A stretch of 64,000 nucleotides of DNA from an uncultured Dehalococcoidia bacterium. GTDB taxonomy: Bacteria > Chloroflexota > Dehalococcoidia > Lucifugimonadales > Lucifugimonadaceae. The translations under genes and the position numbers were made by a program. This document shows, piece by piece, positions 18,271 through 27,982 of this stretch. Under the pieces are notes generated by a model, which was not told the origin of the DNA, did not search any database, and worked only from the letters and a program-made list of their open reading frames with translations. The number at the start of each line of letters is the position of its first letter. Position 1 is the stretch's first letter. The stretch covers positions 992,001 to 1,056,000 of the forward strand of contig OY282385.1 of assembly GCA_958295935.1 (NCBI GenBank), in the 5' to 3' direction.

Positions 18271-18779
18271 GCCCGGCGCGGCCAAGATTATGCCACCGGC
18301 GGCGTTTTGGGTCGCCTGCGCCCGCGACCTGCGAGTTTGGGCACGGAATCCGGGATGAGCCTGAGCAGATACCGCTTCTCGACGACGACCTGAGCGTTTT
18401 CGGTCAGCTGCGCGGGCCTGAAGGCGCATGAATCAGCCGAAAGGGAGGTATGCGCCAAGGTAGAGGTGGCATGGTCGCCAACAGTTGTCATCAATTTGTC
18501 CTGCTTAGCGGCATGGAATGCACCCGCTCTTAGGTCGTGAAGCGTAGGGCCACAACGGAAGCATTGACGCCTGCACCAGACGCAACACAAAACCCGAGCG
18601 TTAGACCAACGTCCGCAAATGATTCGCTGATTCGCGCCAACGTTGCTGCGAACCGTGCAGGCCACCTCTCCACCCAACTTTTTGGAGGGGATGGTACCTC
18701 ATACGGAAGGAGTAATGATTAAAACTAGTAAAGAGCAACGAGGTTCCCCAAATTAAGAATGACTACCGTGCCGGGGTTT
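18271..18779. repeat. Direct repeat copy 1 (nrdJ 5' segment and leader)
   Basis: About 509 bases that match 19084-19570 with high identity, including the nrdJ start region, its leader, and the final block TAAGAATGACTACCG. The right-hand copy ends next to tRNA-Pro. Two smaller related blocks of about 80 bases (18768-18853 and 19007-19086), sharing CACCGCCCGGATGGGGTTCG, sit between the copies. Confidence 0.85.
18288..18491 (-). pseudogene. Truncated nrdJ 5' copy A
   Basis: A 67-codon frame whose first 42 residues match the start of the intact NrdJ (MTTVGDHATSTLAH through VVVEKRYL, with a few substitutions). After KRYL it switches to an unrelated sequence (LRLIPDSVPKLAGRG) and stops. A good ribosome-binding site (AGGA, spacing 8) precedes the ATG. 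It lies head-to-tail upstream of the intact gene in the same orientation, so it is either a decayed duplicate or a short leader peptide. Confidence 0.8.
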
Positions 18780-18966
18780 CCCAACCAACCTGAGGCCAAC
18801 CGGGCGAAGGGAGGCAACACCGCCCGGATGGGGTTCGCTTGTGGGATGAGGCCGTCCAGCGCATAACTGGGGCAGGGCTGCTGGCTGACGGTTGGGAGTA
18901 AGGCTTTCGAGAGAGAAGGAGCAACGTCAATCAAACGGCTCAACGAGCTGTCGGGAAGGTAAGGCC

Positions 18967-18994
18967 GTTGAGAGAGAACGCGCAAGCTCTCAAC
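18967..18994. other. Hairpin inside the repeat region
   Basis: GTTGAGAG at 18967-18974 pairs perfectly with CTCTCAAC at 18987-18994 around a 12-base loop. No T-run follows on either strand, so it is not a typical terminator. Confidence 0.5.
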
Positions 18995-19083
18995 CAGGAC
19001 GTCCGCGGTGCCGGGTTTCCCAACCGGAGGCGGACGGGCGAGGTCGACACCGCCCGGATGGGGTTCGCTTGTGGGATGAGGCC

Positions 19084-19570
19084 GCCCGGGGCGGCCAAGA
19101 TCATACGGCTGGCGGCACTTTAGCCTCGCCTGCGCCCGCGACCTGCGAGTTTGGGCACGGAATCCGGTATGAGCCTGCACAGATACCGCTTCTCGACGAC
19201 GACCTGAGCGTTTTCGGTCAGCTGCGCGGGCCTGAAGGCGCGTGAATCAGCCGAAAGGTAGGTATGGGCTAGGGTACGGGTAGAGGTGGGCTGGTCGCCA
19301 ACAGTTGTCATCTGTCATCAATTTGTTCTTCGTAGCGGCATGGAATGCACCCGCTCGTAGGTCGTGAAGCGTAGGGCCACAACGGAAGCACTGACGCCTG
19401 CGCCAGACGCAGCACAAGGCCCTAGCGTTAGACCAACGTCCGCAAATGATTCGCTGATTCGCGCCAACGTTGCTGCGAACCGTGCAGGCCACCTCTCCAC
19501 CCAACTTTTTGGAGGGGATGGTACATCATTTAAAAATAGTCTAGTTAAGAATGACTACCGGGCCGGGGTT
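19084..19570. repeat. Direct repeat copy 2 (nrdJ 5' segment and leader)
   Basis: Second copy of the segment at 18271-18779. It contains the truncated nrdJ frame at 19120-19311 and the upstream leader, and ends 5 bases from the 3' end of tRNA-Pro. Confidence 0.85.
19120..19311 (-). pseudogene. Truncated nrdJ 5' copy B
   Basis: A 63-codon frame whose start matches NrdJ residues 1-42 with a two-residue insertion (TSTRTLAH). It breaks at exactly the same codon as copy A (KRYL, then CRLIPDSVPKLAGRG). The shared breakpoint shows that copies A and B derive from each other or from one recombinant ancestor. No RNR catalytic residue is included. Confidence 0.8.
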
Positions 19571-19575
19571 ATGCT

Positions 19576-19652
19576 TGGTCGGGGCGCTGGGATTTGAACC
19601 CAGGACCTTCCGGCCCCCAGCCGGATGCGCTACCAGGCTGCGCCACGCCCCG
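19576..19652 (-). tRNA. tRNA-Pro (GGG)
   Basis: 77 bases including an encoded CCA (19576-19578). The acceptor arm starts CGGGGCG and pairs with CGCCCCG; the D arm is TGGCGCAGCCTGGTAGCGCA; the anticodon stem TCCGG/CCGGA encloses the loop CTGGGGG with anticodon GGG; the T arm contains GGTTCAAATCC. The features fit bacterial tRNA-Pro. Its 3' end abuts the duplicated nrdJ leader segment. Confidence 0.96.
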
Positions 19653-19855
19653 CAACGTTCAGCATAGCGCCTTATGGCATATGGCATGGACCGGTTCCAG
19701 GCGCCGCGGAGGAGACAAGAGGTGGATGGACAGGTCGCATCCATCAGCCGAAGTTCGATTGCCGTTGATATACTCTGATTTGTACCCCCACGCTTCAATC
19801 TCCTGTGCGGCCGTCTGTTGAGACCGGCCGACCAACACTCATCCGGACTGTGCCC

Positions 19856-20954
19856 ATGCGCGAAATCCTTTCAGCCTCCACTGACCTCCACAACCGTATT
19901 GCGGAGATCGTGAGGCGTCTTTGACTTTGCAAAAATGGAGAAGCGCATAGGGGAACTGGAAAAGCAGGTGTCCACGCCCGGATTCTGGAACGACCCTCGC
20001 TCCGCGCAGCCGGTCATGAGGGAGTTGTCCTCTCTCAAGTCGGATCACGAAATCTGGAGCAGCCTGTGGACCGGTTCTTCAGACCTCGTGGAGTTGGCCT
20101 CTCTTGCCGTAGAGGAGTCCGACGATTCGCTGTCGGATCAACTCGCAGCGGATCTAGAGGCCCTTGTGGGCGAAACGTCCGAGCTTGAATTCAAACTTCA
20201 GCTCAACGGGGAGTACGATGAACGTCCTGCCATCATCTACGTCAAGCAGGGTGCGGGCGGGGTTGACGCGCAGGACTGGGCGGAGATCGTGTTTCGCATG
20301 TACCTGCGTTGGGCGGAACGGAGCGGTTTCAAGACAGACGTCTTGGACATGACGGTAGGCGAAGAGGCAGGTATCAAGAGCGCCGCCGCACGGATAGACG
20401 GCCGATACGCCTACGGTTACCTGAGAGCGGAGCGGGGAGTTCACAGGCTGGTGCGCCTGTCGCCTTTCGACGCAGACCACCTCCGCCACACCAGCTTCGC
20501 GCTTGTGGAGGCCCTGCCCGAACCGGAAGAGCAAGAGGACCTGCGCATCAACCCGGACGACCTCCGTATCGACACTTTCCGGGCCAGTGGGCACGGGGGA
20601 CAGAACGTTCAGAAGAACTCCTCGGCGGTGAGGATCACCCACGAGCCTTCAGGCATAGTGGTTTCAGTGCAGAACGAGCGGTCTCTGACGCAGAACAAGG
20701 AGATCGCTATGCGGATACTTCATGCCAAACTTATGGACGTGGAGATGCAGAAACGCGCTGAAGAGCAGGCAAAACTGCGGGGGGAGCACGTCTCGCCGGA
20801 GTGGGGCAGGCAGGTGCGCAGCTACGTGCTACACCCATACCGCATGGTCAAGGACCACCGCTCCGGGTATCAGACTGCGGACGCGCTGAACGTTTTGGAT
20901 GGGGATCTGGAGGGGCTGATCAAGGCAGGCCTCGACGCCCAGCCGATGCCCTAG
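19856..20954 (+). CDS. prfB: Peptide chain release factor 2 with programmed +1 frameshift
   Basis: RF2 recognises UGA and UAA stop codons. Translation starts at ATG 19856, reads 22 codons to an in-frame TGA at 19922-19924 in CTTTGAC, and must shift +1 to continue as Asp-Phe-Ala-Lys-Met into the main frame (19935 onward). This gives about 365 residues. An internal AGG two codons before the shift site resembles the stimulatory Shine-Dalgarno of E. coli prfB. The RF2 tripeptide SPF (in RLSPFDADH) and the universal GGQ (SGHGGQNVQKN) are present. The CDS is the join of 19856..19921 and 19923..20954. A separate domestic start at 19935 is unlikely because the upstream codons encode the conserved RF2 N-terminus. 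Confidence 0.96.
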
Positions 20955-21028
20955 AACAGAAACCGGACCGGCAATCTTTGCGTACCACACAATCAGACGA
21001 GAACTATCCCGGATTCACAAGGGGGCAT

Positions 21029-22759
21029 ATGATTTCAGCGATGGGCAAATACGCAATACTGATTCTCGCGGCCGCTTCTCTTGCGATTCTGGCCGCTTGC
21101 ACTTCGCGCTCAGAGGAACCGGAACCGGACGCTCCTGTAATGCTACAGACGGCGACGCCGCTTCCCACCCGGTCCGCCAGGCCCGAGATCGCACCCGAGC
21201 TGCGGACTACTCCCGAGGCTTCATCGCCGGGAGCTTCGGGGGAGATTCCCTATGGCGGCGTGTTCACCAGGAACTGGTCCGACCCCCCCACTCTCGACCC
21301 TCACCTTGTGACGGACACCACCTCCGCAGGCATTGTGGTGGAAATATTCTCCGGTCTCGTCTCCCTCGACGAGAACCTCGAAATCTCCCCCGAACTCGCC
21401 GAGTCATGGTCCATCAGCGGAGGAGGCACGGTTTATGAGTTCACGCTTCGCAAAGACCTCAAGTTCTCGAACGGAGACCCGGTGACCACGGAAGATTTCA
21501 GGTGGTCCCTGGAGCGGGCTGCGCACCCCGACACGGAATCGCCGGTCGCGGAGATCTATCTTGGGGACATTATCGGCATCGACGAGATAATCGATGGGCG
21601 CGGTAACGTCACCTCGGCCGACGGCATCGAGGTGATCGACGAGCGCACCATACGATTACGTATAGACGGTCCCAAGGCGTACTTCCTCGCAAAGATGACC
21701 TACCCCACCGCGTACGTGCTGAACCGCGCAAACGTCAATGCCGGCGGCGACACCTGGACCGATGAAGCGGTAGGCACAGGGCCGTTCGTACTGGAGGAGT
21801 ACCGCATCGGTCAGCGTATGGTGCTCGCGAGGAACGAAAACTATTGGGGACGAAAGGCGTACCTCGATAACGTCGTGATGAACCTTGCCGGCGGGGTCTC
21901 CATGTCGATGTACGAAAACGACGAGATCGACATTACCGGCGTCGGACTTGCCGACCTGAACCGCGTACAGGATCCCACCGAAGATCTGAACGCAGACCTC
22001 ATCCGAGTTCCTCCACAGTTCAGCATTTCATACGTCGGCTTCAACGTGGACGAACCCCCGTTCGACGATCCAAAGTTCAGGCAGGCGCTGAACTACGCCG
22101 TGGACAAGGAGACCATAGCCGAGCACGTATACTCGGGACTCGTGCTCCCAGCCTACGGAATAATCCCGCCGGGCTTCCCAGGCTTCTCCGAAGAAATCAA
22201 AGGGCTGCGTTTCGACCTTGAGAAAGCCAAGCAGTTGCTCCAGGAATCCAGGTACGCAGATCCTGAGTCGAGGCCAAGGATCACGGTAACCATTCCCGGA
22301 ACCGGAGGGCTGCCTGGACGCGACGTTCAGGTCGTGAAGGACATGTGGAGCGAAAACCTCGGCGTGGAAATAGAGATCCAACAGGTCGAATGGGCGACCT
22401 ACCTCCAGGACCTCAACCGCAGTCGATTACAGGCATGGGGCGGACTCGGCTGGGAGGCTGACTACCCTGACCCGCAGGACTTCATCGACATTCTGTTCCA
22501 CTCGGAGAGCGCGGGAAACCACGGGGCATACAGCAACCCAGACGTGGACCGCCTCGTGGAGCAGGCCCGCACCGAGCAGGACATCATCCGCCGCGTGCAG
22601 CTCTATAACGAGGCTGAGCAGATCATCCTCGATGACTCTGCATGGTTGCCGATGTGGTTCGACACGGAGGGCCTTGCCCTGCTGAAGTCCTGGGTCAAGG
22701 ACTACGCGTTCACTCCGATAATCATTCCCAAGCTGAAGAACATCTACATCCAGAAGTAG
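21029..22759 (+). CDS. Peptide ABC transporter substrate-binding lipoprotein
   Basis: This 576-residue solute-binding protein is of the SBP_bac_5 (DppA/OppA) family. An N-terminal signal peptide ends in the lipobox LAAC, followed by a Thr/Pro-rich linker (to about residue 65). The family signature follows: DPPTLDPHL, IFSGLVSLDENLEI, AESWSISGGGTVYEFTLRKDLKFSNGDPVTTEDFRW and the C-terminal YNEAEQIILDDSAWLPMW. It captures peptides or related solutes at the outer face of the membrane. GGGGGC lies upstream of ATG 21029; ATG 21041 is an alternative. The following two genes encode the permeases; no ATPase genes follow. Confidence 0.94.
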   Translation: MISAMGKYAILILAAASLAILAACTSRSEEPEPDAPVMLQTATPLPTRSARPEIAPELRTTPEASSPGASGEIPYGGVFTRNWSDPPTLDPHLVTDTTSAGIVVEIFSGLVSLDENLEISPELAESWSISGGGTVYEFTLRKDLKFSNGDPVTTEDFRWSLERAAHPDTESPVAEIYLGDIIGIDEIIDGRGNVTSADGIEVIDERTIRLRIDGPKAYFLAKMTYPTAYVLNRANVNAGGDTWTDEAVGTGPFVLEEYRIGQRMVLARNENYWGRKAYLDNVVMNLAGGVSMSMYENDEIDITGVGLADLNRVQDPTEDLNADLIRVPPQFSISYVGFNVDEPPFDDPKFRQALNYAVDKETIAEHVYSGLVLPAYGIIPPGFPGFSEEIKGLRFDLEKAKQLLQESRYADPESRPRITVTIPGTGGLPGRDVQVVKDMWSENLGVEIEIQQVEWATYLQDLNRSRLQAWGGLGWEADYPDPQDFIDILFHSESAGNHGAYSNPDVDRLVEQARTEQDIIRRVQLYNEAEQIILDDSAWLPMWFDTEGLALLKSWVKDYAFTPIIIPKLKNIYIQK

Positions 22760-22787
22760 CCGGGCGCAGAGGACGGAAGGCCGGGTC

Positions 22788-22814
22788 TTGACAGAGACGA
22801 CGGTCGGCTACAAA
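22788..22814 (+). promoter_or_regulatory. Candidate internal promoter before the first permease
   Basis: TTGACA (22788-22793) is followed after 15 bases by TACAAA (22809-22814), and the ATG at 22823 is 8 bases further on. The -35 match is perfect but the spacer is short. It would make a nearly leaderless message for the permease pair. Confidence 0.35.
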
Positions 22815-22822
22815 GTCGCCCT

Positions 22823-23752
22823 ATGCTGACCTATAGCCTCCGCCGGCTGATGTGGACGCCGGTCCTCCTCGTCTTCGTTTCCTTCTTCGTATTCCTTCTC
22901 GGCACCTACGGGCCCGGCGATCCGGTCGAGATTCGTCTGGGCAATAACTACACGCCCGAGCTGGCCGAGCGGCTGCGCGACCGGCTCGGCCTGAACGATC
23001 CCTTCCCCGTTCAGTACGGCCGCTTTCTGGGGCGGGCGCTGAGGGGTGATCTGGGGGAAAGCCTGACCTTCCGGGGCCGGGACGTAATCACCCTGATAGG
23101 CCCCAAACTGCTGACCTCCGCGCAACTGAACGTCGCCGGGGCGATCGTGGCCTTTGGCTTCGGCACGCCGCTGGGGTTCTACGCTGCAAAGCGGCAAGGC
23201 ACGTGGATCGACCCATCCTTGGTGGTAGGCGCCCTGGTCATATTCGCCCTACCCGTCTTTCTGACCGGCCCGCTAGCCATTCTGGTGTTTGCCGTCAACC
23301 TGGACTGGGTCCCTGTCTCCGGCTGGGGCGGACTGTTCGACTATCGCGTGGTACTGCCCGCGCTCACGACGGGGCTGCCGGGCATCGCCGTGTTCGTCCG
23401 CCTCATGCGGGCCAGCACGCTGGACGTGTTGGGGCAGGAATACATCCAGATGGCGCGCTCGAAGGGGCTCAGGGCCTCTGTGGTCAACTACCGGCACGTA
23501 GCCCGAAACGCTCTTCTCCCAATCATCACGATCTTGGGCTTCACCATAGCAGGCCTCTTCGGAGGCTCCCTGATAACAGAGCTCATCTTCGGAATCCCCG
23601 GCATAGGACGCCTGGCATTGGATTCGGTCTTTTCGCGCGACTACCCGGTGATCACCGCCCTAACGCTGCTGGGAGCGGTGTCGTTGGTGGTTGCCAATCT
23701 CGTGATCGACATCATCTATACGCTGATAGACCCCCGGATCAGGTTGCGCTAG
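22823..23752 (+). CDS. ABC transporter permease (DppB type)
   Basis: This 309-residue inner-membrane permease has six predicted transmembrane segments, starting LMWTPVLLVFVSFFVFLLG. The periplasmic loop GDPVEIRLGNNYTPE, the LGLNDPFPVQYGRFL motif, and the cytoplasmic EAA loop (EYIQMARSKGLRASVVNYRHVARNALLPI) are diagnostic for DppB/OppB proteins. It pairs with the DppC-type permease four bases downstream and with the upstream lipoprotein. The energising ATPases must come from elsewhere. Confidence 0.94.
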   Translation: MLTYSLRRLMWTPVLLVFVSFFVFLLGTYGPGDPVEIRLGNNYTPELAERLRDRLGLNDPFPVQYGRFLGRALRGDLGESLTFRGRDVITLIGPKLLTSAQLNVAGAIVAFGFGTPLGFYAAKRQGTWIDPSLVVGALVIFALPVFLTGPLAILVFAVNLDWVPVSGWGGLFDYRVVLPALTTGLPGIAVFVRLMRASTLDVLGQEYIQMARSKGLRASVVNYRHVARNALLPIITILGFTIAGLFGGSLITELIFGIPGIGRLALDSVFSRDYPVITALTLLGAVSLVVANLVIDIIYTLIDPRIRLR

Positions 23753-23756
23753 AAGC

Positions 23757-24755
23757 ATGGCTGCAAGAGAACTGCCGGAGTCGGTCAGCGCGGAGGCGGA
23801 GGCGCCTGCGCGCAGTCCCCTGGGATTGGCATGGGCGCGGCTGCGCCGCAAGAAACTGGCCATGGCAGCGATGACCGTGCTCGCCGTCCTGTACCTGTCC
23901 GGGATATTCGCTCCGGTCATAAGCGGCGTTCTCGGCAAGGACTACTCAGACCAGAACCTGCCCAAAGCCCAGCACGGACCAGACGGGGAGAACTGGTTCG
24001 GCACAGACATTCTGGGCCGGGACATATTCATTCGCGTAATCTGGGGTATACAGACGACGGTGATCATCACCCTTGCGACCACGCTCACCGGCAGCCTTGT
24101 ATTGGGCGTGAGTCTGGGGCTGATGGCAGGCTATTTTCGAGGCAAGACGGACACCGCGATCATGCGGTTGGGCGAGGTGGTGTCTTCCTTTCCGGACATA
24201 CTCCTCATCATCCTCATCGCAGCCACGCTCAGGCCGCGCATCGTCGAGGCAGTCCGAGACTTTGAAGACGCAACATTCTTCAGCGGCCTGGTATCGACCG
24301 GCCTCGTCGATTTCATAGTGATCGGCATCGCGCTTCTGCCGCTAACCTGGTTCGGCACCATGAGGCTGGTACGGGGGCAGGTCCTGGCGATTCGGGACGC
24401 CCAGTTCGTCGAGTCCGCGCGTGCCACCGGCGTCAGCACTGCCCGGATGCTCGCACGGCACATCTTCCCAAACGTGGTCAGCCCGCTGATCGTCACCATA
24501 TCCTTCGGGCTGGGGGCCATCGCGCTATCGGAAGTGGTGCTGAGCTTCTTTGGACTTGGCGTACAGGTGGGCAGGCCGAGCCTTGGGAGGATGATTGGAG
24601 AGACCATCGGCCGAACGGGCAGCAGCGGCCCGTCGGTGCTTCAAAACCACCCGGAGCAGCTGATCGCTCCCATAGCCGTGGTGTTCCTGATGATCTTCTG
24701 CTGGAACCTGCTGGGAGACGCGCTCAACGACGTGCTGAACCCCCGCACCCGTTAG
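23757..24755 (+). CDS. ABC transporter permease (DppC type)
   Basis: This 332-residue permease partners the previous gene. After a cytoplasmic N-terminus it has RLRRKKLAMAAMTVLAVLYLSG (first membrane helix), the DppC loop HGPDGENWFGTDILGRDIFIRVIWG, LGLMAGYFRG, and the EAA motif DAQFVESARATGVSTARMLARHIFPNVVSPLIV. It begins only 4 bases after the DppB-type stop, so the two are co-translated. An insert of about 40 residues near 170-210 (VRDFEDATFFSGLVSTG) is longer than usual for the family. Confidence 0.94.
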   Translation: MAARELPESVSAEAEAPARSPLGLAWARLRRKKLAMAAMTVLAVLYLSGIFAPVISGVLGKDYSDQNLPKAQHGPDGENWFGTDILGRDIFIRVIWGIQTTVIITLATTLTGSLVLGVSLGLMAGYFRGKTDTAIMRLGEVVSSFPDILLIILIAATLRPRIVEAVRDFEDATFFSGLVSTGLVDFIVIGIALLPLTWFGTMRLVRGQVLAIRDAQFVESARATGVSTARMLARHIFPNVVSPLIVTISFGLGAIALSEVVLSFFGLGVQVGRPSLGRMIGETIGRTGSSGPSVLQNHPEQLIAPIAVVFLMIFCWNLLGDALNDVLNPRTR

Positions 24756-24908
24756 GCAGACCAGCCGTCTCCGATACGCGCTGGAAGTTCTCCGGCTGAA
24801 CCCCTGCACGTCGCAACAGGTGCGTAGGGGCCGGCCTGTGTCTGCTAGCATTCCCACTAGGTTTGACGGACGTTGAGAGAATCTGTCAGACACTGTGAGG
24901 TATTCAGA

Positions 24909-26546
24909 ATGTCGTATTTCCAGTCTCGCAGATCGACCGTTCTGGCGCGCAACGGTATGGTGGCTACCAGCCAGCCCCTGGCGGCGATGGCCGGGTTGCG
25001 CATGCTCATGCAGGGCGGCAATGCGGTCGATGCAGCGGTGGCTACGGCGGCCGCGCTGAACGTCGTGGAACCCGCCTCTACTGGCGTGGGCGGTGACATG
25101 TTCGCCCTCATCTGGATGGCCGACAGCAAGCGCGTGGCCGCGCTCAACGGCAGCGGACGATCAGGTGCGGCAGCCAACGCGCAGGAAGTGACCGCCAAGG
25201 GCTATGCCGCCATCCCAAGATACGGGGAAGACGCCGGTATGTCGGTCAGCGTCCCCGGTACCGTGCACGGCTGGGAGACGGCCATCCAATCCTATGGCCG
25301 TATGACGTTGCGAGAGGTTCTACAGCCCGCCATCGACTACGCAATGAACGGCTATCCGGTGAGCGAGGTCGTTGCCCATGGGTGGAAGGGGTCCGACTCG
25401 CCGGGCGCATTGGGATGCGAGAGCAAACTCAGGCTGTACCCGTCCGGGAGAGAGTTCCTCCCCGGCGGCGGCGCGCCGAAGTATGGCGACGTGGTCGCCC
25501 TGCCACACCTGGGCCGCACGCTCCAGGCAATTAGCGAGGGCGGCAGCCAAGCCTTCTACCACGGCGAAATTGCGGAGAGGATCGCCGCTTACGTGCGGCA
25601 ATGCGGCGGTTGGATCACCACCGACGACCTGGCGGCGCACCATTCCGATTGGGACGAGCCGATCAGTACGGACTACCGAGGCGCCACCGTATGGGAGTGC
25701 CCGCCGAACGGACAGGGTATAGCGGCCCTGATTGCGTTGAACATAGCCCAGGGCTTCGACCTGCCGAATATGGGCAGCCAGTCAGCCGACCGTTACCACT
25801 ACCTGATCGAGTCCCTGAAACTGGGATTCGCAGACGCGCTGCGCTACGTCGCAGACCCGCGAGTCACGGACGTGCCCATAGCCCCTCTCCTATCCAGCGA
25901 GTACGCAAGAGAACGCCGCGCGCTGATCACTCCTGACAACGCAGTCGATCGACCCTCCTATGGCCGTCCTACGGGATCGTCGGACACGGTCTATCTGACC
26001 GCGGTGGACGGGGATGGCAACGCCTGCTCGTTCATCAATTCCTTGTACGCCGGTTTCGGGAGCGGCCTCGTGGTGCCCAACACCGGCATAGCCTTGCAGA
26101 ACCGGGGAGCTCTCTTCTCGCTTGACCCCGACCATCCCAACTATCTGCAAGGCCGCAAGAGACCCTACCAAACCATCATTCCGGCCATGGCGACCCGCGA
26201 TGGGGAGATGTGGCTCAGCTTCGGAGTGATGGGAGGATTTCAGCAGCCCCAAGGACACCTGCAGGTGGTCTCCAACATGGTTGACTTTGGCATGGACCCG
26301 CAGAGGGCGCTTGACGCGCTGCGCTTCAGCGTGGACGTAGAGGACACCTGGAACGTGCGAGTGGAGGAAGACCTGCCGCGCGAGGTGATCGAGGACCTCA
26401 GGCGCCGCGGCCACAGGGTGGAGATCAGGTCAGGCTACGAGCGCACCGGATTTGGAGGCGGACAGGTGATCGCACGCGATCCGGAGACCGGAACGCTCTT
26501 CGGGGGGTCGGAGCCGCGCAAGGACGGGGCCGCGGTCGGCTGGTAG
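24909..26546 (+). CDS. Gamma-glutamyltransferase family protein
   Basis: This is a 545-residue Ntn-hydrolase of the gamma-glutamyltranspeptidase family. The N-terminal part has MVATSQPLAAMAGLRMLMQGGNAVDAAVA and the GVGGDMF motif. The self-processing threonine is in SSDTVYLTAVDGDGNACSFINSLY. Distal motifs include GSGLVVPNTGIALQNRG and SFGVMGGFQQPQGHLQV. No signal peptide is seen, unlike classical periplasmic GGT, which points to the cytoplasmic YwrD-like subgroup; the substrate is not known. GAGG lies 8 bases before the ATG. It follows the peptide transporter by 150 bases, and a role in peptide or glutathione-conjugate breakdown is possible. Confidence 0.93.
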   Translation: MSYFQSRRSTVLARNGMVATSQPLAAMAGLRMLMQGGNAVDAAVATAAALNVVEPASTGVGGDMFALIWMADSKRVAALNGSGRSGAAANAQEVTAKGYAAIPRYGEDAGMSVSVPGTVHGWETAIQSYGRMTLREVLQPAIDYAMNGYPVSEVVAHGWKGSDSPGALGCESKLRLYPSGREFLPGGGAPKYGDVVALPHLGRTLQAISEGGSQAFYHGEIAERIAAYVRQCGGWITTDDLAAHHSDWDEPISTDYRGATVWECPPNGQGIAALIALNIAQGFDLPNMGSQSADRYHYLIESLKLGFADALRYVADPRVTDVPIAPLLSSEYARERRALITPDNAVDRPSYGRPTGSSDTVYLTAVDGDGNACSFINSLYAGFGSGLVVPNTGIALQNRGALFSLDPDHPNYLQGRKRPYQTIIPAMATRDGEMWLSFGVMGGFQQPQGHLQVVSNMVDFGMDPQRALDALRFSVDVEDTWNVRVEEDLPREVIEDLRRRGHRVEIRSGYERTGFGGGQVIARDPETGTLFGGSEPRKDGAAVGW

Positions 26547-26769
26547 AGCCGCTGCCGGATAGGGTCTCATATACACAGTGCGCGGCGGGAATTGCTCGTT
26601 CTGCTAAAATCACTTGCGCATTGCGGTGACCGTCAACGTTTGGCGGTCGCACCGCGTAAGGCCGAATTGAAACGGAATGGGGCGCATCAAACTTACGCCC
26701 GCCTGATCGATCACGTCGGCACTCCCTGCCTACGGGACAGGGACCTACAGGTGGTCGCCGGAGGAAGAG

Positions 26770-27897
26770 TTGGGCAAGATCAACGTCGCCGTTATAGGCG
26801 TGGGCAACTGCGCCTCGGCGCTGGTGCAGGGGCTCTACAAGTACGCTGAGGTAGAGTCAGACGGCGATATACCCGGAATCATGCACCCTGAACTGGGCGG
26901 CTATTCGGTAGGCGACATAAACCTGGTCGCCGCCTTCGACGTGGACAAGCAGAAAGTCGGCAGCGACCTCGCAGACGCGATACACGCCCCCGCCAACAAC
27001 GCTCTCCGGTTCCACGACGTGCCCGCCACAGGCATCAGCGTGGAGCGAGGCATGACGCACGACGGTGTCGGCAAGTACCTGGAAGACATAGTCGAAGTAG
27101 AGAAGAACCGCTCGAAGGCGGGAGGCCAGACGGCAGACATCATCGGAATACTGCGAGAGCGCAAAGTGGACGTGGTGATCAACTACCTGCCGGTAGGGTC
27201 TGAGCAAGCGACGAAGTGGTACGTCGAACAGGTGCTGGCGGCCGGGTGCGCGTTCGTCAACTGCATACCCGTGTTCATCGCACGGGAGCCGTACTGGCAG
27301 AAGCGCTTTGCGGACAAGGGCCTGCCGGTAGTGGGCGACGACATCAAGTCTCAGGTCGGCGCGACTATCGTCCACCGAGTGTTGGCTCGCCTCTTCGAGG
27401 ACCGAGGCGTGCGCCTGGACCGCACCTACCAGCTGAACTTCGGCGGAAACACCGACTTCCTCAACATGCTCGAACGAGAGCGCCTCGTGTCCAAGAAGAT
27501 CTCCAAGACGAACTCCGTGCGCTCGCAAATCGACCACGAGATACACGCCGACGAGATACACATTGGCCCCAGCGACCACGTTCCATGGCTGCAAGATCGC
27601 AAGTGGGCGTACATTCGCCTGGAGGGCACTTCGTTCGGAGACCTGCCTCTGAACGTCGAGCTAAAGCTCGAGGTGGAGGACAGCCCGAACTCCGCAGGGG
27701 TTGCTATCGACGCCATCAGGTGCGCCAAGATCGGACTGGACCGAGGCATTTCAGGCACCCTGGAGGGGCCCTCAGCCTACTTCATGAAGTCGCCGCCCGT
27801 TCAGCACCGCGATGACGAAGCCCGCAAGATGGTGGAGGAATTCGCCGAGTCCGACGACACAGGGGAAGTGCCCGAGGAAGAAAGAGTAGCCGAATGA
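26770..27897 (+). CDS. ino1: Inositol-3-phosphate synthase
   Basis: This 375-residue enzyme converts glucose 6-phosphate to myo-inositol 3-phosphate using NAD. It is the short actinobacterial/archaeal type: [17 protein letters not shown] binds NAD, followed by [41 protein letters not shown] and [15 protein letters not shown]. The C-terminal 30 residues are acidic and disordered. The start is TTG 26770 after GGAGGAAGAG. It is followed by a PimA-like glycosyltransferase and a CDP-alcohol phosphatidyltransferase, which together make a phosphatidylinositol-type lipid pathway. Confidence 0.95.
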   Translation: MGKINVAVIGVGNCASALVQGLYKYAEVESDGDIPGIMHPELGGYSVGDINLVAAFDVDKQKVGSDLADAIHAPANNALRFHDVPATGISVERGMTHDGVGKYLEDIVEVEKNRSKAGGQTADIIGILRERKVDVVINYLPVGSEQATKWYVEQVLAAGCAFVNCIPVFIAREPYWQKRFADKGLPVVGDDIKSQVGATIVHRVLARLFEDRGVRLDRTYQLNFGGNTDFLNMLERERLVSKKISKTNSVRSQIDHEIHADEIHIGPSDHVPWLQDRKWAYIRLEGTSFGDLPLNVELKLEVEDSPNSAGVAIDAIRCAKIGLDRGISGTLEGPSAYFMKSPPVQHRDDEARKMVEEFAESDDTGEVPEEERVAE

Positions 27898-27982
27898 GTC
27901 GCGGGTTGCTCGCGGCCGTTGAACCGGAACCTCGCCTTGAGGATAGTATGGGTCACGCAGCCGGAACCATGATCCGCCGCTT

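Noticed and set aside
18221-19570. Cobalamin riboswitch in front of nrdJ
   Set aside because: The conserved B12-box and its surrounding helices could not be found in the leader copies; the repeats are explained by duplication of the coding start.
20801-21028. N-terminal extension of the peptide-binding lipoprotein
   Set aside because: It overlaps prfB in another frame, and the signal peptide begins at 21029.
26592-26849. Small gene before ino1
   Set aside because: It runs out of frame into ino1 and is Arg/Gly-rich, typical of a shadow frame in GC-rich DNA.
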